Source of the DNA: an uncultured Acidobacteriaceae bacterium
Lineage (GTDB): Bacteria; Acidobacteriota; Terriglobia; Terriglobales; Acidobacteriaceae
Assembly (NCBI GenBank): GCA_903828675.1
Contig: CAIKND010000142.1
Span: 1 to 32,490, forward strand
DNA length: 32,490 nt
Reading direction: 5' to 3'
The position numbers and the translations under genes were made by a program. Shown here one piece after another: positions 8,236 through 17,486 of the stretch. Positions within the stretch are counted from its first letter, which is position 1. Every line of letters begins with the position of its first letter. The notes under the pieces are model-generated. The model saw only the letters and a program-made list of their open reading frames with translations. It was not told the origin of the DNA and did no database searches.

Positions 8236-9141
8236 TCAACCGGCGATTCCAGCTACTTGCTTAACATCGGCCAGCACCTGTTCGGCAGTCCACTCGTTTC
8301 CGGGATAAAAATGCGCCACTTTGCCGTCCGGCCCGATCAGCGTGGTTGAAAGTGTATGCGTGATCGAGTCGTCGGCACCGTGGGTAATGCCTACGTTAAA
8401 GAATTTTGCCATCTCGAGCAGCGCGGGGTTGTCAGGAACGGCAAAGTCCCAGTGGGCAAAGGCCTTGGTGGACTCGCTGCCAATATAGGTGGCCCCATAG
8501 GCACGCAGCCGCGCAGGGGTGTCGTTTTCAGGATCGAAGCTGACCGACAGCAGATGCGATTTGGCGTAAAGCCTGGGGTTGCCTGCCAACTGCTTATTCA
8601 CCGCCGCGAAGTTGCGGGTCACGAGCGGGCAAAAGTTGGGAAGGGGGCAACGCGTATAGATGAAAGTGAGCAGCAACGCCTTGCCTTTGAACTGGCCGAG
8701 GTGGATCGGCCGCCCGTCCTGATTGCGCATTCTAAAGTCGGGCACGGCATCGCCGGGTGTGGGAACGTGGTAAAAGGTCGTCGGCTTGTAATCTGGCTTG
8801 GCCTGCGCTACCACCACAATGTGATCAAGGAGTATGTCCGCATTGGGGTCATCGGAAACCAACACATCGGCAGTGATCACATCGCCGGGATGGAGTTCGC
8901 TGAGGATGCTGGGGTCTTTGAGTTTGTAGGGCATGGTCATCGCCTCCATAAAGCCGACAATGGCCTCATGGTCCAGCGTCACTTCGCCCTTGGCGGCATT
9001 GGTGGAAACGACCTTACCGCGGAGTTTGTATACCTTGGACGACGAGCTGGCTGAGCCTTGCGGCCCCAGCTTGGGGGTCGAGTGGCACCCGGCCAACACG
9101 ATACATGCGAGCAATGAAGATAGAACCAGTCGGCGAATCAT
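8236..9141 (-). CDS. CusF-like/SCO1-SenC fusion lipoprotein
   Basis: The 301-residue product begins with a lipoprotein signal peptide (lipobox LAGC, Cys19). A CusF-like copper-binding segment follows (about 37-112), including GEVTLDHEAIVGFMEAMTMP with its His and Met residues. The remainder (about 125-300) is a thioredoxin-fold SCO1/SenC domain. SCO proteins deliver copper to cytochrome oxidase or keep its CuA cysteines reduced. The metal cysteines are spaced CPLPNFC (Cys165, Cys171), a CX5C instead of the classical CXXXC. The ligand His is His262 in THTLSTTLIGPDG. It is probably anchored outside the inner membrane. No oxidase gene is nearby. The ribosome site before the ATG is weak. Confidence 0.9.
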   Translation of the reverse strand: MIRRLVLSSLLACIVLAGCHSTPKLGPQGSASSSSKVYKLRGKVVSTNAAKGEVTLDHEAIVGFMEAMTMPYKLKDPSILSELHPGDVITADVLVSDDPNADILLDHIVVVAQAKPDYKPTTFYHVPTPGDAVPDFRMRNQDGRPIHLGQFKGKALLLTFIYTRCPLPNFCPLVTRNFAAVNKQLAGNPRLYAKSHLLSVSFDPENDTPARLRAYGATYIGSESTKAFAHWDFAVPDNPALLEMAKFFNVGITHGADDSITHTLSTTLIGPDGKVAHFYPGNEWTAEQVLADVKQVAGIAG

Positions 9142-9227
9142 GCGCTCAGTTTACAACTTTCGCGGCGCCTATCGCCTTCTTTTGCATAGTTTGAGTGAAT
9201 TGGTTGGCAAGCATACGCTCGGGCCAC

Positions 9228-9253
9228 GGAGCCAGCTTTTGCAAACTGGCTCC
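9228..9253 (-). terminator. Hairpin downstream of the GH79 gene
   Basis: GGAGCCAG at 9228-9235 pairs perfectly with CTGGCTCC at 9246-9253 across a 10-base loop. It lies 14 bp past the GH79 stop and 87 bp before the SCO start, so it probably ends the GH79 transcript. No T-tract follows, which lowers confidence. Confidence 0.45.
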
Positions 9254-9266
9254 AGACCGGACTCCG

Positions 9267-10865
9267 TTATTGGCAACTCGCGTTACCCGCCTTAGAGAAA
9301 GCAAGGAAGCTGATGCTGGCGGGAGCGAATGTGACGTTCCCGGCCTTCACCGGCTTGCCCTTAAGCTTAGGCAGGGCATCCCCGGCACCGAGCTTGAGTT
9401 CGCTGCCATTCAGGTCAACGGTGGAGCCAAGCAGGTCCTTGGCGGTGAGCGTGTAGGTTTCCGCACCGGCGGGGATCACAAGCGACGTGGGTGCAGCCTT
9501 GTCCGTGTTGATTGCGAGCAAGGTTACGCCGCCGGGCGTGCCGCGCAGGCATTGCGCATAGAGATGCAGGCTGGGAGTGGGCGATGGACCGGCATCGAGC
9601 ACCGTGGTTCCCATCAGCCTGCGCCACAGCAGAGCGGACCAGTAGTTGGGGCGGGGCTCGTAGGTCTTCTCGTCTAGCAGACCGTAGTCGCTAGCGGCCA
9701 GCGTGTTGTGCAGTTGGACCTGCACACCGACCTTGGCCAGGCTGCCGAGCTGGTTCAGATAGCGGAAGCTGTCCACGAAGGTCTTGGCCCAGCGGTCGCC
9801 GCCGCAAGCGGCCTGCGCCGTTTCAGTGTTCCAGATCTGCTTGCCGGGCAACAGGCGGTCACGAATGTCGGCATAATAGGCCTCCGCCTTCACTGGGCGC
9901 GAAAGCCATTCCTCTGACAGCGCCGCATCGCTCGTTGATGTAGCCGAGGCGCCCATTCGGCCGCAGCGGCTCGACACTCCTCCGTAAGAGTGATAGGAGA
10001 AGGCATCGAACACCGGTCCCGCGGCCGTGAGGATGTCGTCGCTCTTGACCGGATGCATAAAGACGGGAACCAACGCCGTCCCCTCGCCTACACCGCCCGG
10101 ACCAAGCACGATTATGCCAGGCGCATCGGATTTGATGAGCTTCTGAAAGACAGCGAAATCCTTTGCAAAGGCCGCGGCGTCATAGCCTTTCGGTGCGCCG
10201 CCAATCTCTGCAAAGGTGGGCTCGTTCATATACTCAGCCGCGGCAATGCTGCCGCCAATTGCCTTGGTATAAGCAAGCAGTAGTTTTGCCTGGTCAGGCG
10301 TCCACACGCCAGCCGCATCGCGTGTTCCGGCGCTGGTGGCGACAGAGGTTACGATCTTCGCGTCCACGGTCTTCGAGAAATCCACCACGCCCTTCCATTG
10401 CTGGCGGGTCAGCACGCTGTTAAAGCCCTTGGGCGGAGTTGCCGGTGCGACCGCATCCGAATCCTGAAAGTAGGTCGAGTTCATCCACGTGCCGCTGACG
10501 CGCAGATAAGCCGGCCCCAGAGCCGCAGCCAGCTTGCGCAGCCGGGCGTTGCCGAGGTCGATCGGCTTCCGGTACTCATAAAGCGATGCGTCCATCCCGC
10601 CCGGCATCGCCGGTCCTGATCCGCTCGTGTTCGCTGGGGCTGCCGAAGCCGGAGCGTCGTAGGGCTTCCAGAACCTTCCGCCTGTCACCTCTACCGCCTC
10701 AACGTTGTAGGACTGAAAGCGCTCGTCTACCGTGCCCACGCGAGGCATGGCACCGGGAGCGACCGCCGCGGGCTTGGCGTCGGCTTGAGCGGCAAAACTC
10801 GGGGCTGCGCCAAAGAGCAGCACTGCACTGCAACCCCAAAATGTAATTTTCTTCTTGTCAAACAT
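9267..10865 (-). CDS. Secreted GH79-family glycoside hydrolase (heparanase/beta-glucuronidase type)
   Basis: This 532-residue protein starts with a Sec signal peptide (basic MFDKKK, a hydrophobic stretch, then SFAAQA near residue 27). A clan-A TIM barrel carries the acid/base pair in AAEYMNEPTF (Asn214-Glu215) and the likely nucleophile Glu348 in QIWNTETA. A C-terminal beta domain (about 430-530) follows. The YMNEP and WNTE motifs fit GH79, whose members remove glucuronic acid or cleave heparan-like chains. Related clan-A families cannot be excluded. The enzyme should act in the periplasm or outside the cell. The ATG at 10865 is chosen because it precedes the signal peptide. It is divergent from the AddB-like gene, with 86 bp between. 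Confidence 0.82.
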   Translation of the reverse strand: MFDKKKITFWGCSAVLLFGAAPSFAAQADAKPAAVAPGAMPRVGTVDERFQSYNVEAVEVTGGRFWKPYDAPASAAPANTSGSGPAMPGGMDASLYEYRKPIDLGNARLRKLAAALGPAYLRVSGTWMNSTYFQDSDAVAPATPPKGFNSVLTRQQWKGVVDFSKTVDAKIVTSVATSAGTRDAAGVWTPDQAKLLLAYTKAIGGSIAAAEYMNEPTFAEIGGAPKGYDAAAFAKDFAVFQKLIKSDAPGIIVLGPGGVGEGTALVPVFMHPVKSDDILTAAGPVFDAFSYHSYGGVSSRCGRMGASATSTSDAALSEEWLSRPVKAEAYYADIRDRLLPGKQIWNTETAQAACGGDRWAKTFVDSFRYLNQLGSLAKVGVQVQLHNTLAASDYGLLDEKTYEPRPNYWSALLWRRLMGTTVLDAGPSPTPSLHLYAQCLRGTPGGVTLLAINTDKAAPTSLVIPAGAETYTLTAKDLLGSTVDLNGSELKLGAGDALPKLKGKPVKAGNVTFAPASISFLAFSKAGNASCQ

Positions 10866-10900
10866 TGTGTCTAGGCCTTTCAAGGAACTGATAGTAGTTA

Positions 10901-10937
10901 GCAAGTATAAATGCTTGCAGGGGACTCTGGTCAGACC
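10901..10937. promoter_or_regulatory. Palindromes in the GH79/AddB divergent promoter region
   Basis: Two symmetric elements fill the 86-bp gap between divergent genes. GCAAG-N8-CTTGC lies at 10901-10918, with an AT-rich centre. GGTCAGACC lies at 10929-10937 and matches the core of the palindrome upstream of the sugar kinase. Either could be a regulator binding site for GH79. The second is only 15 bp before the AddB-like start. Confidence 0.45.
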
Positions 10938-10951
10938 GGTAACAAGCATCT

Positions 10952-13705
10952 ATGGCAACTCCTGGGCAAGGGGCGTATAACGCAGGAATGGGGGAATGGC
11001 CGGCTACTGAGATCGACGCATGGCTGCACAAGGGCGGGCTGGTGGTTGCGGCCAGCGAACGTGCCGCCCGCGCACTTTCCTCCGCCTTCCAGAGCTCCCG
11101 TCGCCGCGAAGGCCTCACAGCATGGCCCGCACCCAAAATACTAGACTGGCAGAGCTTTGTCCGCATCGCCTGGGACGAGCGCTGCAGCGATAGTCGCCTG
11201 CTGCTGAGCCCCGCGCAGGAACAGCACCTGTGGGAAGATATCGCCGGCTCGGACGACCACATAGCCACATTGCTGGAAGGACCACGCTACCGCATTGCCG
11301 GTTTGGCCATGGCCGCCCACAAGCTGGTCTGTTCGTATGCGCCAAAGTATTTGGGCGCCTCGGCACGTTCCGGCTGGCGACAGGACGCGGCGAACTTTAG
11401 CGGCTGGCTGACGACGTTTGAGCAAGCCTGCCGAACCGGCGGCTTGCTCAGCCCCGCCCGCCTGCCTCTTGAGTTGATTTCGCTGCTTGAGGCTCAGACT
11501 GACACGGTCGGACGACCGTCGCTGCTTCTCGTAGGCTTTGACCGCATCCTGCCTTTGCAGCGCCGCGTTTTCGACGCATGGGGAGCCTGGCGGGAAGCAG
11601 TTGCCGGAGAAAGCGCGCGCGAAGTTCGTTTTTACGCGGCCTGCGACCGGCAATCCGAATTGTCTGCCTGCGCTCTCTGGTGCAGCCGCGAGCTTGCGGC
11701 CAATCCGCAGGCCCGGTTGCTGGTCGTGACCCAAGACCTGGCTGGACACAGGGGCGAGATCGAGCGGACTTTTCTGAAGTTCGCGGGTGCTGAGAAAGCT
11801 CAGGCCTCCGCTTCGCAGCTCTTCGAATTCTCCATGGGAACTCCGCTCAGCCAGGTCGCACTGGCCAAGGGGGCACTTCTGCTGCTCCGTTGGCTGGCGG
11901 GAACCCTGGAAGAGCATGAACTCGACTGGCTTCTTACCACTGGTCAGATCGCGGCTAATCCACAGGAGTCCCTCGGGCTCTTCTCGTATATGCGCTCGCT
12001 GCGGCAGCGCAACCTAGAGCGGCCCCGTTGGACTCTCGATGCCTTCCTCAAGCCAAGCAATGACTCCCATCGTTTACCTGCGCAATGGCTCGAACGCATC
12101 ACTCAGGCTCAGCATCGCCTGGCTGCGATTGCCGCAAAGCAGCAAAGCCTGCTTGACTGGGCCGAACTGGTTCCGCAGCTGCTCCAATCTTTAGCTTGGC
12201 CCGGCTTTCGTCCGCTCGCGAGCGCCGAGTTTCAGGCTCTCCGCCGCTGGCAGCAATGTGTGGAAGCTTCTGCCTCGCTGGGCTTTGACGGTCGCCGCAT
12301 TCGCTGGTCTGAGTTCCTCTCGATCCTCACCCGCACGCTGAACGAGACTCTTTTTGCACCGGAGTCCCAGGATGCGCCTATTCAGATCACCGGCCCGGCT
12401 GAATCTGCCGGCCTGTCCGCGGACGCCGCCTGGTTCCTGAGCGCAAATGAAGATGCGTGGCCGGCTGCAGGTCCAACAAACCCTCTGCTGCCGATCGAAG
12501 TCCAACGTGAAACGGCCATGCCACACGCGACTCCGCAGCTCGACTGGGAACTGGCCCGCGCCATTACCCATCGCCTGTTGACCGCTGCGCCTGCCATCTA
12601 TTTCAGCTGCGCGCGCCAGAGCGATGGCGTAGACTCCCGCCCCTCGCGGCTGGTCGCGGAACTTGCCGGGCCACCGCAGGACTTACCGGTGGAATTGCTC
12701 GCTCCGGCCGTAGCAACTCCATTGGCAGTTATCTATGAAGACCACAGCCGAATTCCCTTCCCTCCAGGCAAGGTCGATGGCGGCTCGGGGGTACTAACCG
12801 CTCAAACCCAATGCCCATTCAAGGCGTTTGCGACGGTACGCCTGGCGGCTCAGAGTTGGAATCCGGCTGAGGAGGGACTTACCACCTCCAAGCGCGGCCA
12901 GCTTCTCCATGCCGTACTTCACACCGTTTGGGGCGGGCCTCCGCACGGCATCCGCACGTTGAAGGAACTCCAAGGCCTGCCGGATCGCCGAGGCTTCGTC
13001 GCCGCGATCGTCCATCGCACGCTGCAAAGCGAAATCCGTTCCGGGCTTCGTGAACGCATGCCGCATCGCTACCTCGAACTTGAAGAGCAGCGCCTCACCC
13101 GGCTGGTAAGCGAATGGCTGGACTATGAGGCTACGCGCATCGATTTTGAAGTGGTTGAAACGGAAGTAAAGCACACCATCTCGCTCGCCGGACTGACCTT
13201 CGAACTTCGGCTCGACCGCATCGACCGGCTCGTCGATGGATCCTTACTGGTCGTCGATTACAAATCGGGTTACGTGTCACCTACGTCCTGGGATCTACCG
13301 CGTCCCGAGGATGTTCAACTTCCGCTCTACGCTGGTTTCGCCCTCGATGAAGGACAAGAACTCGGTGGACTGGTCTTTGCCAAGGTACGTGTGGGAGATA
13401 AGGAATTTGCCGGTCGGGTCGGCGATGCCAAAGCCACTTTGCTGGCGGGGCTTTCCAACACCAGCGGCCTGGTCAAATGCAGCCTTGGCGCGGAACAACT
13501 CATTGATTGGCGCGCGTACATCGAGGAGCTTGCCAAGGACTTCCTCACCGGCCGCGCCGAAGTAGACCCACGGGACTACCCGAAGACTTGCCAATATTGC
13601 GGCCTTCAATCTCTCTGCCGCATCCAGGAAAATCAGGATTCGCTCGATAGTGAAGATTCTGACGACGCCGGCAGCTCTAACTCTGCGGAGGGCGCCGATG
13701 AGTAA
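10952..13705 (+). CDS. AddB-like PD-(D/E)XK nuclease protein
   Basis: This 917-residue protein resembles the AddB/RexB-type partner of AddAB, the complex that unwinds and resects DNA double-strand breaks before RecA loading. The N-terminal two-thirds is a degenerate helicase-like region without a clear Walker A. The C-terminal nuclease domain has GQLLHAVLHTVW (about 650), RLDRIDRL and VVDYKSG (about 768), which supply the acidic and Lys catalytic residues. A Cys in TQCPFKAF (about 620) and three in KTCQYCGLQSLC (about 879-889) match the iron-sulfur staple of AddB nucleases. The ATG at 10952 has no clear ribosome site; the ATG at 10988 is a good alternative. The gene overlaps the downstream helicase gene by 8 bp. 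Confidence 0.88.
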   Translation: MATPGQGAYNAGMGEWPATEIDAWLHKGGLVVAASERAARALSSAFQSSRRREGLTAWPAPKILDWQSFVRIAWDERCSDSRLLLSPAQEQHLWEDIAGSDDHIATLLEGPRYRIAGLAMAAHKLVCSYAPKYLGASARSGWRQDAANFSGWLTTFEQACRTGGLLSPARLPLELISLLEAQTDTVGRPSLLLVGFDRILPLQRRVFDAWGAWREAVAGESAREVRFYAACDRQSELSACALWCSRELAANPQARLLVVTQDLAGHRGEIERTFLKFAGAEKAQASASQLFEFSMGTPLSQVALAKGALLLLRWLAGTLEEHELDWLLTTGQIAANPQESLGLFSYMRSLRQRNLERPRWTLDAFLKPSNDSHRLPAQWLERITQAQHRLAAIAAKQQSLLDWAELVPQLLQSLAWPGFRPLASAEFQALRRWQQCVEASASLGFDGRRIRWSEFLSILTRTLNETLFAPESQDAPIQITGPAESAGLSADAAWFLSANEDAWPAAGPTNPLLPIEVQRETAMPHATPQLDWELARAITHRLLTAAPAIYFSCARQSDGVDSRPSRLVAELAGPPQDLPVELLAPAVATPLAVIYEDHSRIPFPPGKVDGGSGVLTAQTQCPFKAFATVRLAAQSWNPAEEGLTTSKRGQLLHAVLHTVWGGPPHGIRTLKELQGLPDRRGFVAAIVHRTLQSEIRSGLRERMPHRYLELEEQRLTRLVSEWLDYEATRIDFEVVETEVKHTISLAGLTFELRLDRIDRLVDGSLLVVDYKSGYVSPTSWDLPRPEDVQLPLYAGFALDEGQELGGLVFAKVRVGDKEFAGRVGDAKATLLAGLSNTSGLVKCSLGAEQLIDWRAYIEELAKDFLTGRAEVDPRDYPKTCQYCGLQSLCRIQENQDSLDSEDSDDAGSSNSAEGADE

Positions 13706-16700
13706 TCCCACCTTCAAGAATTCGCCCCCCGACCAGTCTGAGCGCGAACGTGCGCTCGATCCGGGTCGTTCCATCCTCGTCCAGGCACCAGCCGGTTCGG
13801 GTAAAACCGATCTGCTCACGCGCCGCTTTCTTTGCCTGCTCAGCGAAGTGGAAGACCCCAGTCAGATTGTTGCGATCACGTTTACGATTGCCGCCGCGGC
13901 GGAGATGCGCCACCGCATCTTGACTGAACTGGAAGAGGCTGCGGCCAGCGAAGCCTCCGCGCCAGATGAAGACAAATTCTCAATGGACGCGCTGGCACGA
14001 CGCGCCCTTCTTCACGCGCGGGCGCTTGGCTGGAATCTGCTCGACCAGCCAGCCCAACTCCGCATATCGACTATCGACTCGTTCTGCCGCGACCTGGCAC
14101 TGCAGCAGCCTCTACTCTCCGGCCTCGGCGACGGGCTGGGCATTTACGAGCAGCCGGAAGAACTGTATCGCCGCGCCGCGCGGAAGACGCTCGAACAGCT
14201 TGATAACGCCGATTCAAGCCTCTGCGAAGCCCTTGAGGCCTTGCTGCTGTGGCGCGATAACAACTGGCAGGAGATGGAGAACCTGCTGATTGAAATGCTC
14301 CAGAACCGCGACCGCTGGATGCATGGATTTGTCCTTGAGCGCGAGCAGGATTGGGAGGCCTTGCGCGAGCGTCTGGAACGCCCATTTGCTCAAGCTGTCT
14401 CCTCAGCGCTGACAAGACTCAGCCTGCTTCTCGACCAGGTTCCCGGCGCAACCGAGGAAGGGATCGAACTGGCACGTTTTGCTTGCCAACAAGGCGTTGC
14501 ACTCCACCAGGGACTTGCCGAGCTGGTCGAATTTCCCAATCCGCCTTTTACTGACAGTGAAGACCTTGAGGAAGCGCGGCAGGCCTACGCGGCCCTTGCA
14601 ACTTTGGTACTTACCAACGATGGAGGGTTCCGCAAGGCGATTGACAAGCGGCACGGCTTCCCTGCCGATCGGAAAGGCGAGAAAGCCAGGCTCCTCGAAT
14701 TAATTGATTTGCTGAGAACCGTCCCCGGCCTCGATTCGGATCTCGACGCCGTCCGGTCCCTACCACCCTCCCGCTACAGCGAAGACGACTGGCAGATTGT
14801 GCGCGCCTGCTTCACCGTGCTCCGCCATTCGGCAGGTGAACTGAAGGTGGCGTTTGCCGTGGCCGGCGCAGTGGACTTTACCGAGGTGGCTCAAACCGCT
14901 TTGCGTGTACTCAAAGCAGAGGAGGGCTTGCCCTCCGACTTCGCGCTCGCCGCCGCCGACGGCATCCGTCACATTCTGGTAGATGAGTTCCAGGACACCA
15001 GCCGCCGTCAGCATCAACTGCTTGCCCATCTAATTGCCGCCTGGCCAGAGCGCGAGGGCCGCACCTGCTTCGTAGTCGGCGACCCCATGCAGTCCATCTA
15101 CTTCTTCCGCGATGCCGACGCCGAATTGTTCCCACGCGTCGGCAGGGTTGGCCTTGAGATTCCCAACAATGAGCCGCTGATCTTCGAGACGGTAAAGCTC
15201 AAAGCGAACTTCCGCACTGCTCCGCCGCTGGTCAACCAGCTCAACGAGGTCTTTGAGCGGGTCTTTGAGGTGGACGACGGCAGCGGTGTCGCCTTCTCGT
15301 CAGCGATACCGGCGCGTGTGGAACTCCCACTCTCCGTTCCCGAAGGCGTCACTGCTCCCCACACCTCACTCAATCTGCATTTGAAGTTTCTGCCGCAAGC
15401 CAAACGGAGCAAGCCTGCGGAAGCGAATATGGCCGAGAGCGCCGAAGATCCCAACAAGCCGCGCGATGATGCCAAAGCAACGCAGACGGCGGAAATCGCC
15501 GCGCTGATCCGGAGCCATATCGAACCGATGGAACAGGCTCGTGCTGCGGGAAAGAAGTACCGCATCGCCGTCCTGGGACGCACACGCAGTGCACTTGCGG
15601 GCGTGGCTCAGGCACTTCGCGAGGCGTCAATTCCCTTCCGCGCAGTCGATTTGGAGCAACTGTCGACTCGGCCCGAAGTTCTTGATGCCATAGGGCTGGC
15701 GCGCGCGCTGCTCAATCCTTTGGACCGCGTGGCCTGGCTCGGCGTTCTGCGTGCGCCCTGGTGTGGCCTATCGCTCGATGACCTATATTTGCTTGTCAGC
15801 GCCAACAATTCGGAACTGCTCGCCCGCCCTGTGCCGGAGTTGCTCTCCGAACGGCTTTCTGTTCTCAGCGAGTATGGCCGCGCAGCCGCAAGGCGAGTTC
15901 TGCGCGCGTTGGATTCCGCAGCCGATCTGCGTTTTGGTCAGCCTGCGGCATCGCTGGGCACCTGGCTCGAACAAGTTTGGGTGCGCCTGGACGGCGCTGA
16001 TTGCGTGGATGCCACGAGCCGCGCCAATCTAGACCTGCTGTGGCGTAGTCTCGACAGTCTTCCGAATGGTGAGCAGGACCTGCTCGGCCCCGCGCTGACC
16101 GCGGCACTCGCCAAACTGACTGCCCAGCCCGACCCGGAAGCGAACAGTGAATGTGGCGTGCAACTGATGACGATCCACAAATCCAAGGGACTGGAGTTTG
16201 AGGTTGTCATCGTGCCTGAGTTGCAGGCCGGCACTGGCCGTAGCCACGGCAAGCTGCTCTCCTGGCTGGAGCGTGGTCTTCCGCCCGAAGACTGCTCGGA
16301 GCAGCCGGACGGCTCGGAAGAAGTTACCGAATTCCTCATTGCACCGCTTCAGCCCAAAGGCGCCGATAGAGGCAAGGCCAAGGCGTGGGTCGATCGTGTC
16401 TATCGCCAACGGGAAGCGCAGGAGACGCGGCGCATTCTCTATGTTGTCGCGACTCGCGCACGCGACGAATTACATATCTTCGCCCGCCCCAATTACAAAG
16501 CGGAAAAAGATGGTTCATTGATCCTGTCTGAACCGGGAGACAGTCTGCTCGCAACAGCGTGGCCGGGATTGGCTGCAGAGATTCAGCAGCAATTCGACGA
16601 GAAGGTAGTTAACGTCGCGAAGCTTGAGGCAGAACCCGCGACTATTCAATCCATCGCCGCGTCGGGCGGGAGCAATTTGCTGGTTATGCCTTCACCAACG

Positions 16701-17387
16701 CGGCCAACCCTGCTCCGCCGACTGCCCGCGGACTATCTGCCCAGGGAAGGGTCAGAGGTCATTGGCAGGTTGCCCAGTCGCCCCGGTCTTGTCACTGAAC
16801 CTATGGAGAGCCCACTTTACCGACGCCACGAAGGGGGCTTGCTCTCACGCGCGCTCGGCATCGCGGTCCACACGCTGCTTGAAGAACTGGCACGCTTCCG
16901 CAAGACGCTTGATTTGGAAGCGGCGCGCGCTGCACTTCTACAGTGCGAACCACGTATCGCCGCACAGATTCGCGCCGCGGGAGTGGAGCGATTCCAAGCT
17001 ACGGCCGCGGAGGCCATGTGCCATGCGCTCAAGGCCACGGAGGATGCGAATGGCCAATGGATACTCTCCCCACATAGCGATGCGGCCAGCGAAGTGAGAT
17101 GGATCGGCGTGGTCGCCGGCAAACTGCGCACCGTTCAAGTGGATCGAGTTTTCCGTGCCGGCCTCACGCCTCGATCCGAGGGAGGAGATGCGTGGTGGAT
17201 CATCGATTACAAAACCGCCTATGCCGACGATCTGGACCCAGAAGCCCTGCTCGGATTGAGGGCCGCTTTCGCGCCACAATTGAAAGCCTATGCTGAGATT
17301 CTCGGTAACTTGCACGGTCATGACGCACCTATCCGCGCCGGACTTTACTATCCGCGGATGTTACATCTGGATTGGTGGGAGTTATAG
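13698..17387 (+). CDS. AddA-like UvrD-family helicase-nuclease
   Basis: This 1229-residue protein is the motor of an AddAB-type complex. All superfamily 1A motifs are visible in order: Walker A APAGSGKT (about 30), STIDSFC (about 128), motif II VDEFQDTS (about 428), motif III VGDPMQSIYFF (about 462), KANFRT (about 503), motif V TIHKSKGLEF (about 826) and motif VI VATRARDELHIF (about 916). A C-terminal PD-(D/E)XK nuclease follows, with ALGIAVHTLLEEL (about 1055) and WWIIDYKTAY (about 1166). Motif Ia reads FTIAAAAEM where most relatives have FTN/R-K-AA. The ATG at 13698 follows GGAGG and lies inside the AddB-like gene, so the two are translationally coupled. No frameshift is seen. Confidence 0.92.
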   Translation: MSNPTFKNSPPDQSERERALDPGRSILVQAPAGSGKTDLLTRRFLCLLSEVEDPSQIVAITFTIAAAAEMRHRILTELEEAAASEASAPDEDKFSMDALARRALLHARALGWNLLDQPAQLRISTIDSFCRDLALQQPLLSGLGDGLGIYEQPEELYRRAARKTLEQLDNADSSLCEALEALLLWRDNNWQEMENLLIEMLQNRDRWMHGFVLEREQDWEALRERLERPFAQAVSSALTRLSLLLDQVPGATEEGIELARFACQQGVALHQGLAELVEFPNPPFTDSEDLEEARQAYAALATLVLTNDGGFRKAIDKRHGFPADRKGEKARLLELIDLLRTVPGLDSDLDAVRSLPPSRYSEDDWQIVRACFTVLRHSAGELKVAFAVAGAVDFTEVAQTALRVLKAEEGLPSDFALAAADGIRHILVDEFQDTSRRQHQLLAHLIAAWPEREGRTCFVVGDPMQSIYFFRDADAELFPRVGRVGLEIPNNEPLIFETVKLKANFRTAPPLVNQLNEVFERVFEVDDGSGVAFSSAIPARVELPLSVPEGVTAPHTSLNLHLKFLPQAKRSKPAEANMAESAEDPNKPRDDAKATQTAEIAALIRSHIEPMEQARAAGKKYRIAVLGRTRSALAGVAQALREASIPFRAVDLEQLSTRPEVLDAIGLARALLNPLDRVAWLGVLRAPWCGLSLDDLYLLVSANNSELLARPVPELLSERLSVLSEYGRAAARRVLRALDSAADLRFGQPAASLGTWLEQVWVRLDGADCVDATSRANLDLLWRSLDSLPNGEQDLLGPALTAALAKLTAQPDPEANSECGVQLMTIHKSKGLEFEVVIVPELQAGTGRSHGKLLSWLERGLPPEDCSEQPDGSEEVTEFLIAPLQPKGADRGKAKAWVDRVYRQREAQETRRILYVVATRARDELHIFARPNYKAEKDGSLILSEPGDSLLATAWPGLAAEIQQQFDEKVVNVAKLEAEPATIQSIAASGGSNLLVMPSPTRPTLLRRLPADYLPREGSEVIGRLPSRPGLVTEPMESPLYRRHEGGLLSRALGIAVHTLLEELARFRKTLDLEAARAALLQCEPRIAAQIRAAGVERFQATAAEAMCHALKATEDANGQWILSPHSDAASEVRWIGVVAGKLRTVQVDRVFRAGLTPRSEGGDAWWIIDYKTAYADDLDPEALLGLRAAFAPQLKAYAEILGNLHGHDAPIRAGLYYPRMLHLDWWEL

Positions 17388-17431
17388 CTTCAGATATCTT
17401 GATGCGGGGAATAAAAACTTAGTTAAGTTAG

Positions 17432-17474
17432 CTTGACCGGATTCTTGGCATTCATTACCAAGAATCCGGTCAAG
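17432..17474. terminator. Perfect 17-bp hairpin between convergent genes
   Basis: CTTGACCGGATTCTTGG at 17432-17448 and its exact reverse complement at 17458-17474 enclose a 9-base loop. It lies midway in the 99-bp gap between the AddA-like gene and the convergent oxidoreductase beta gene. It could end both transcripts; flanks are AT-rich but lack a long T-run. Confidence 0.75.
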
Positions 17475-17486
17475 ATGCAATAACTG

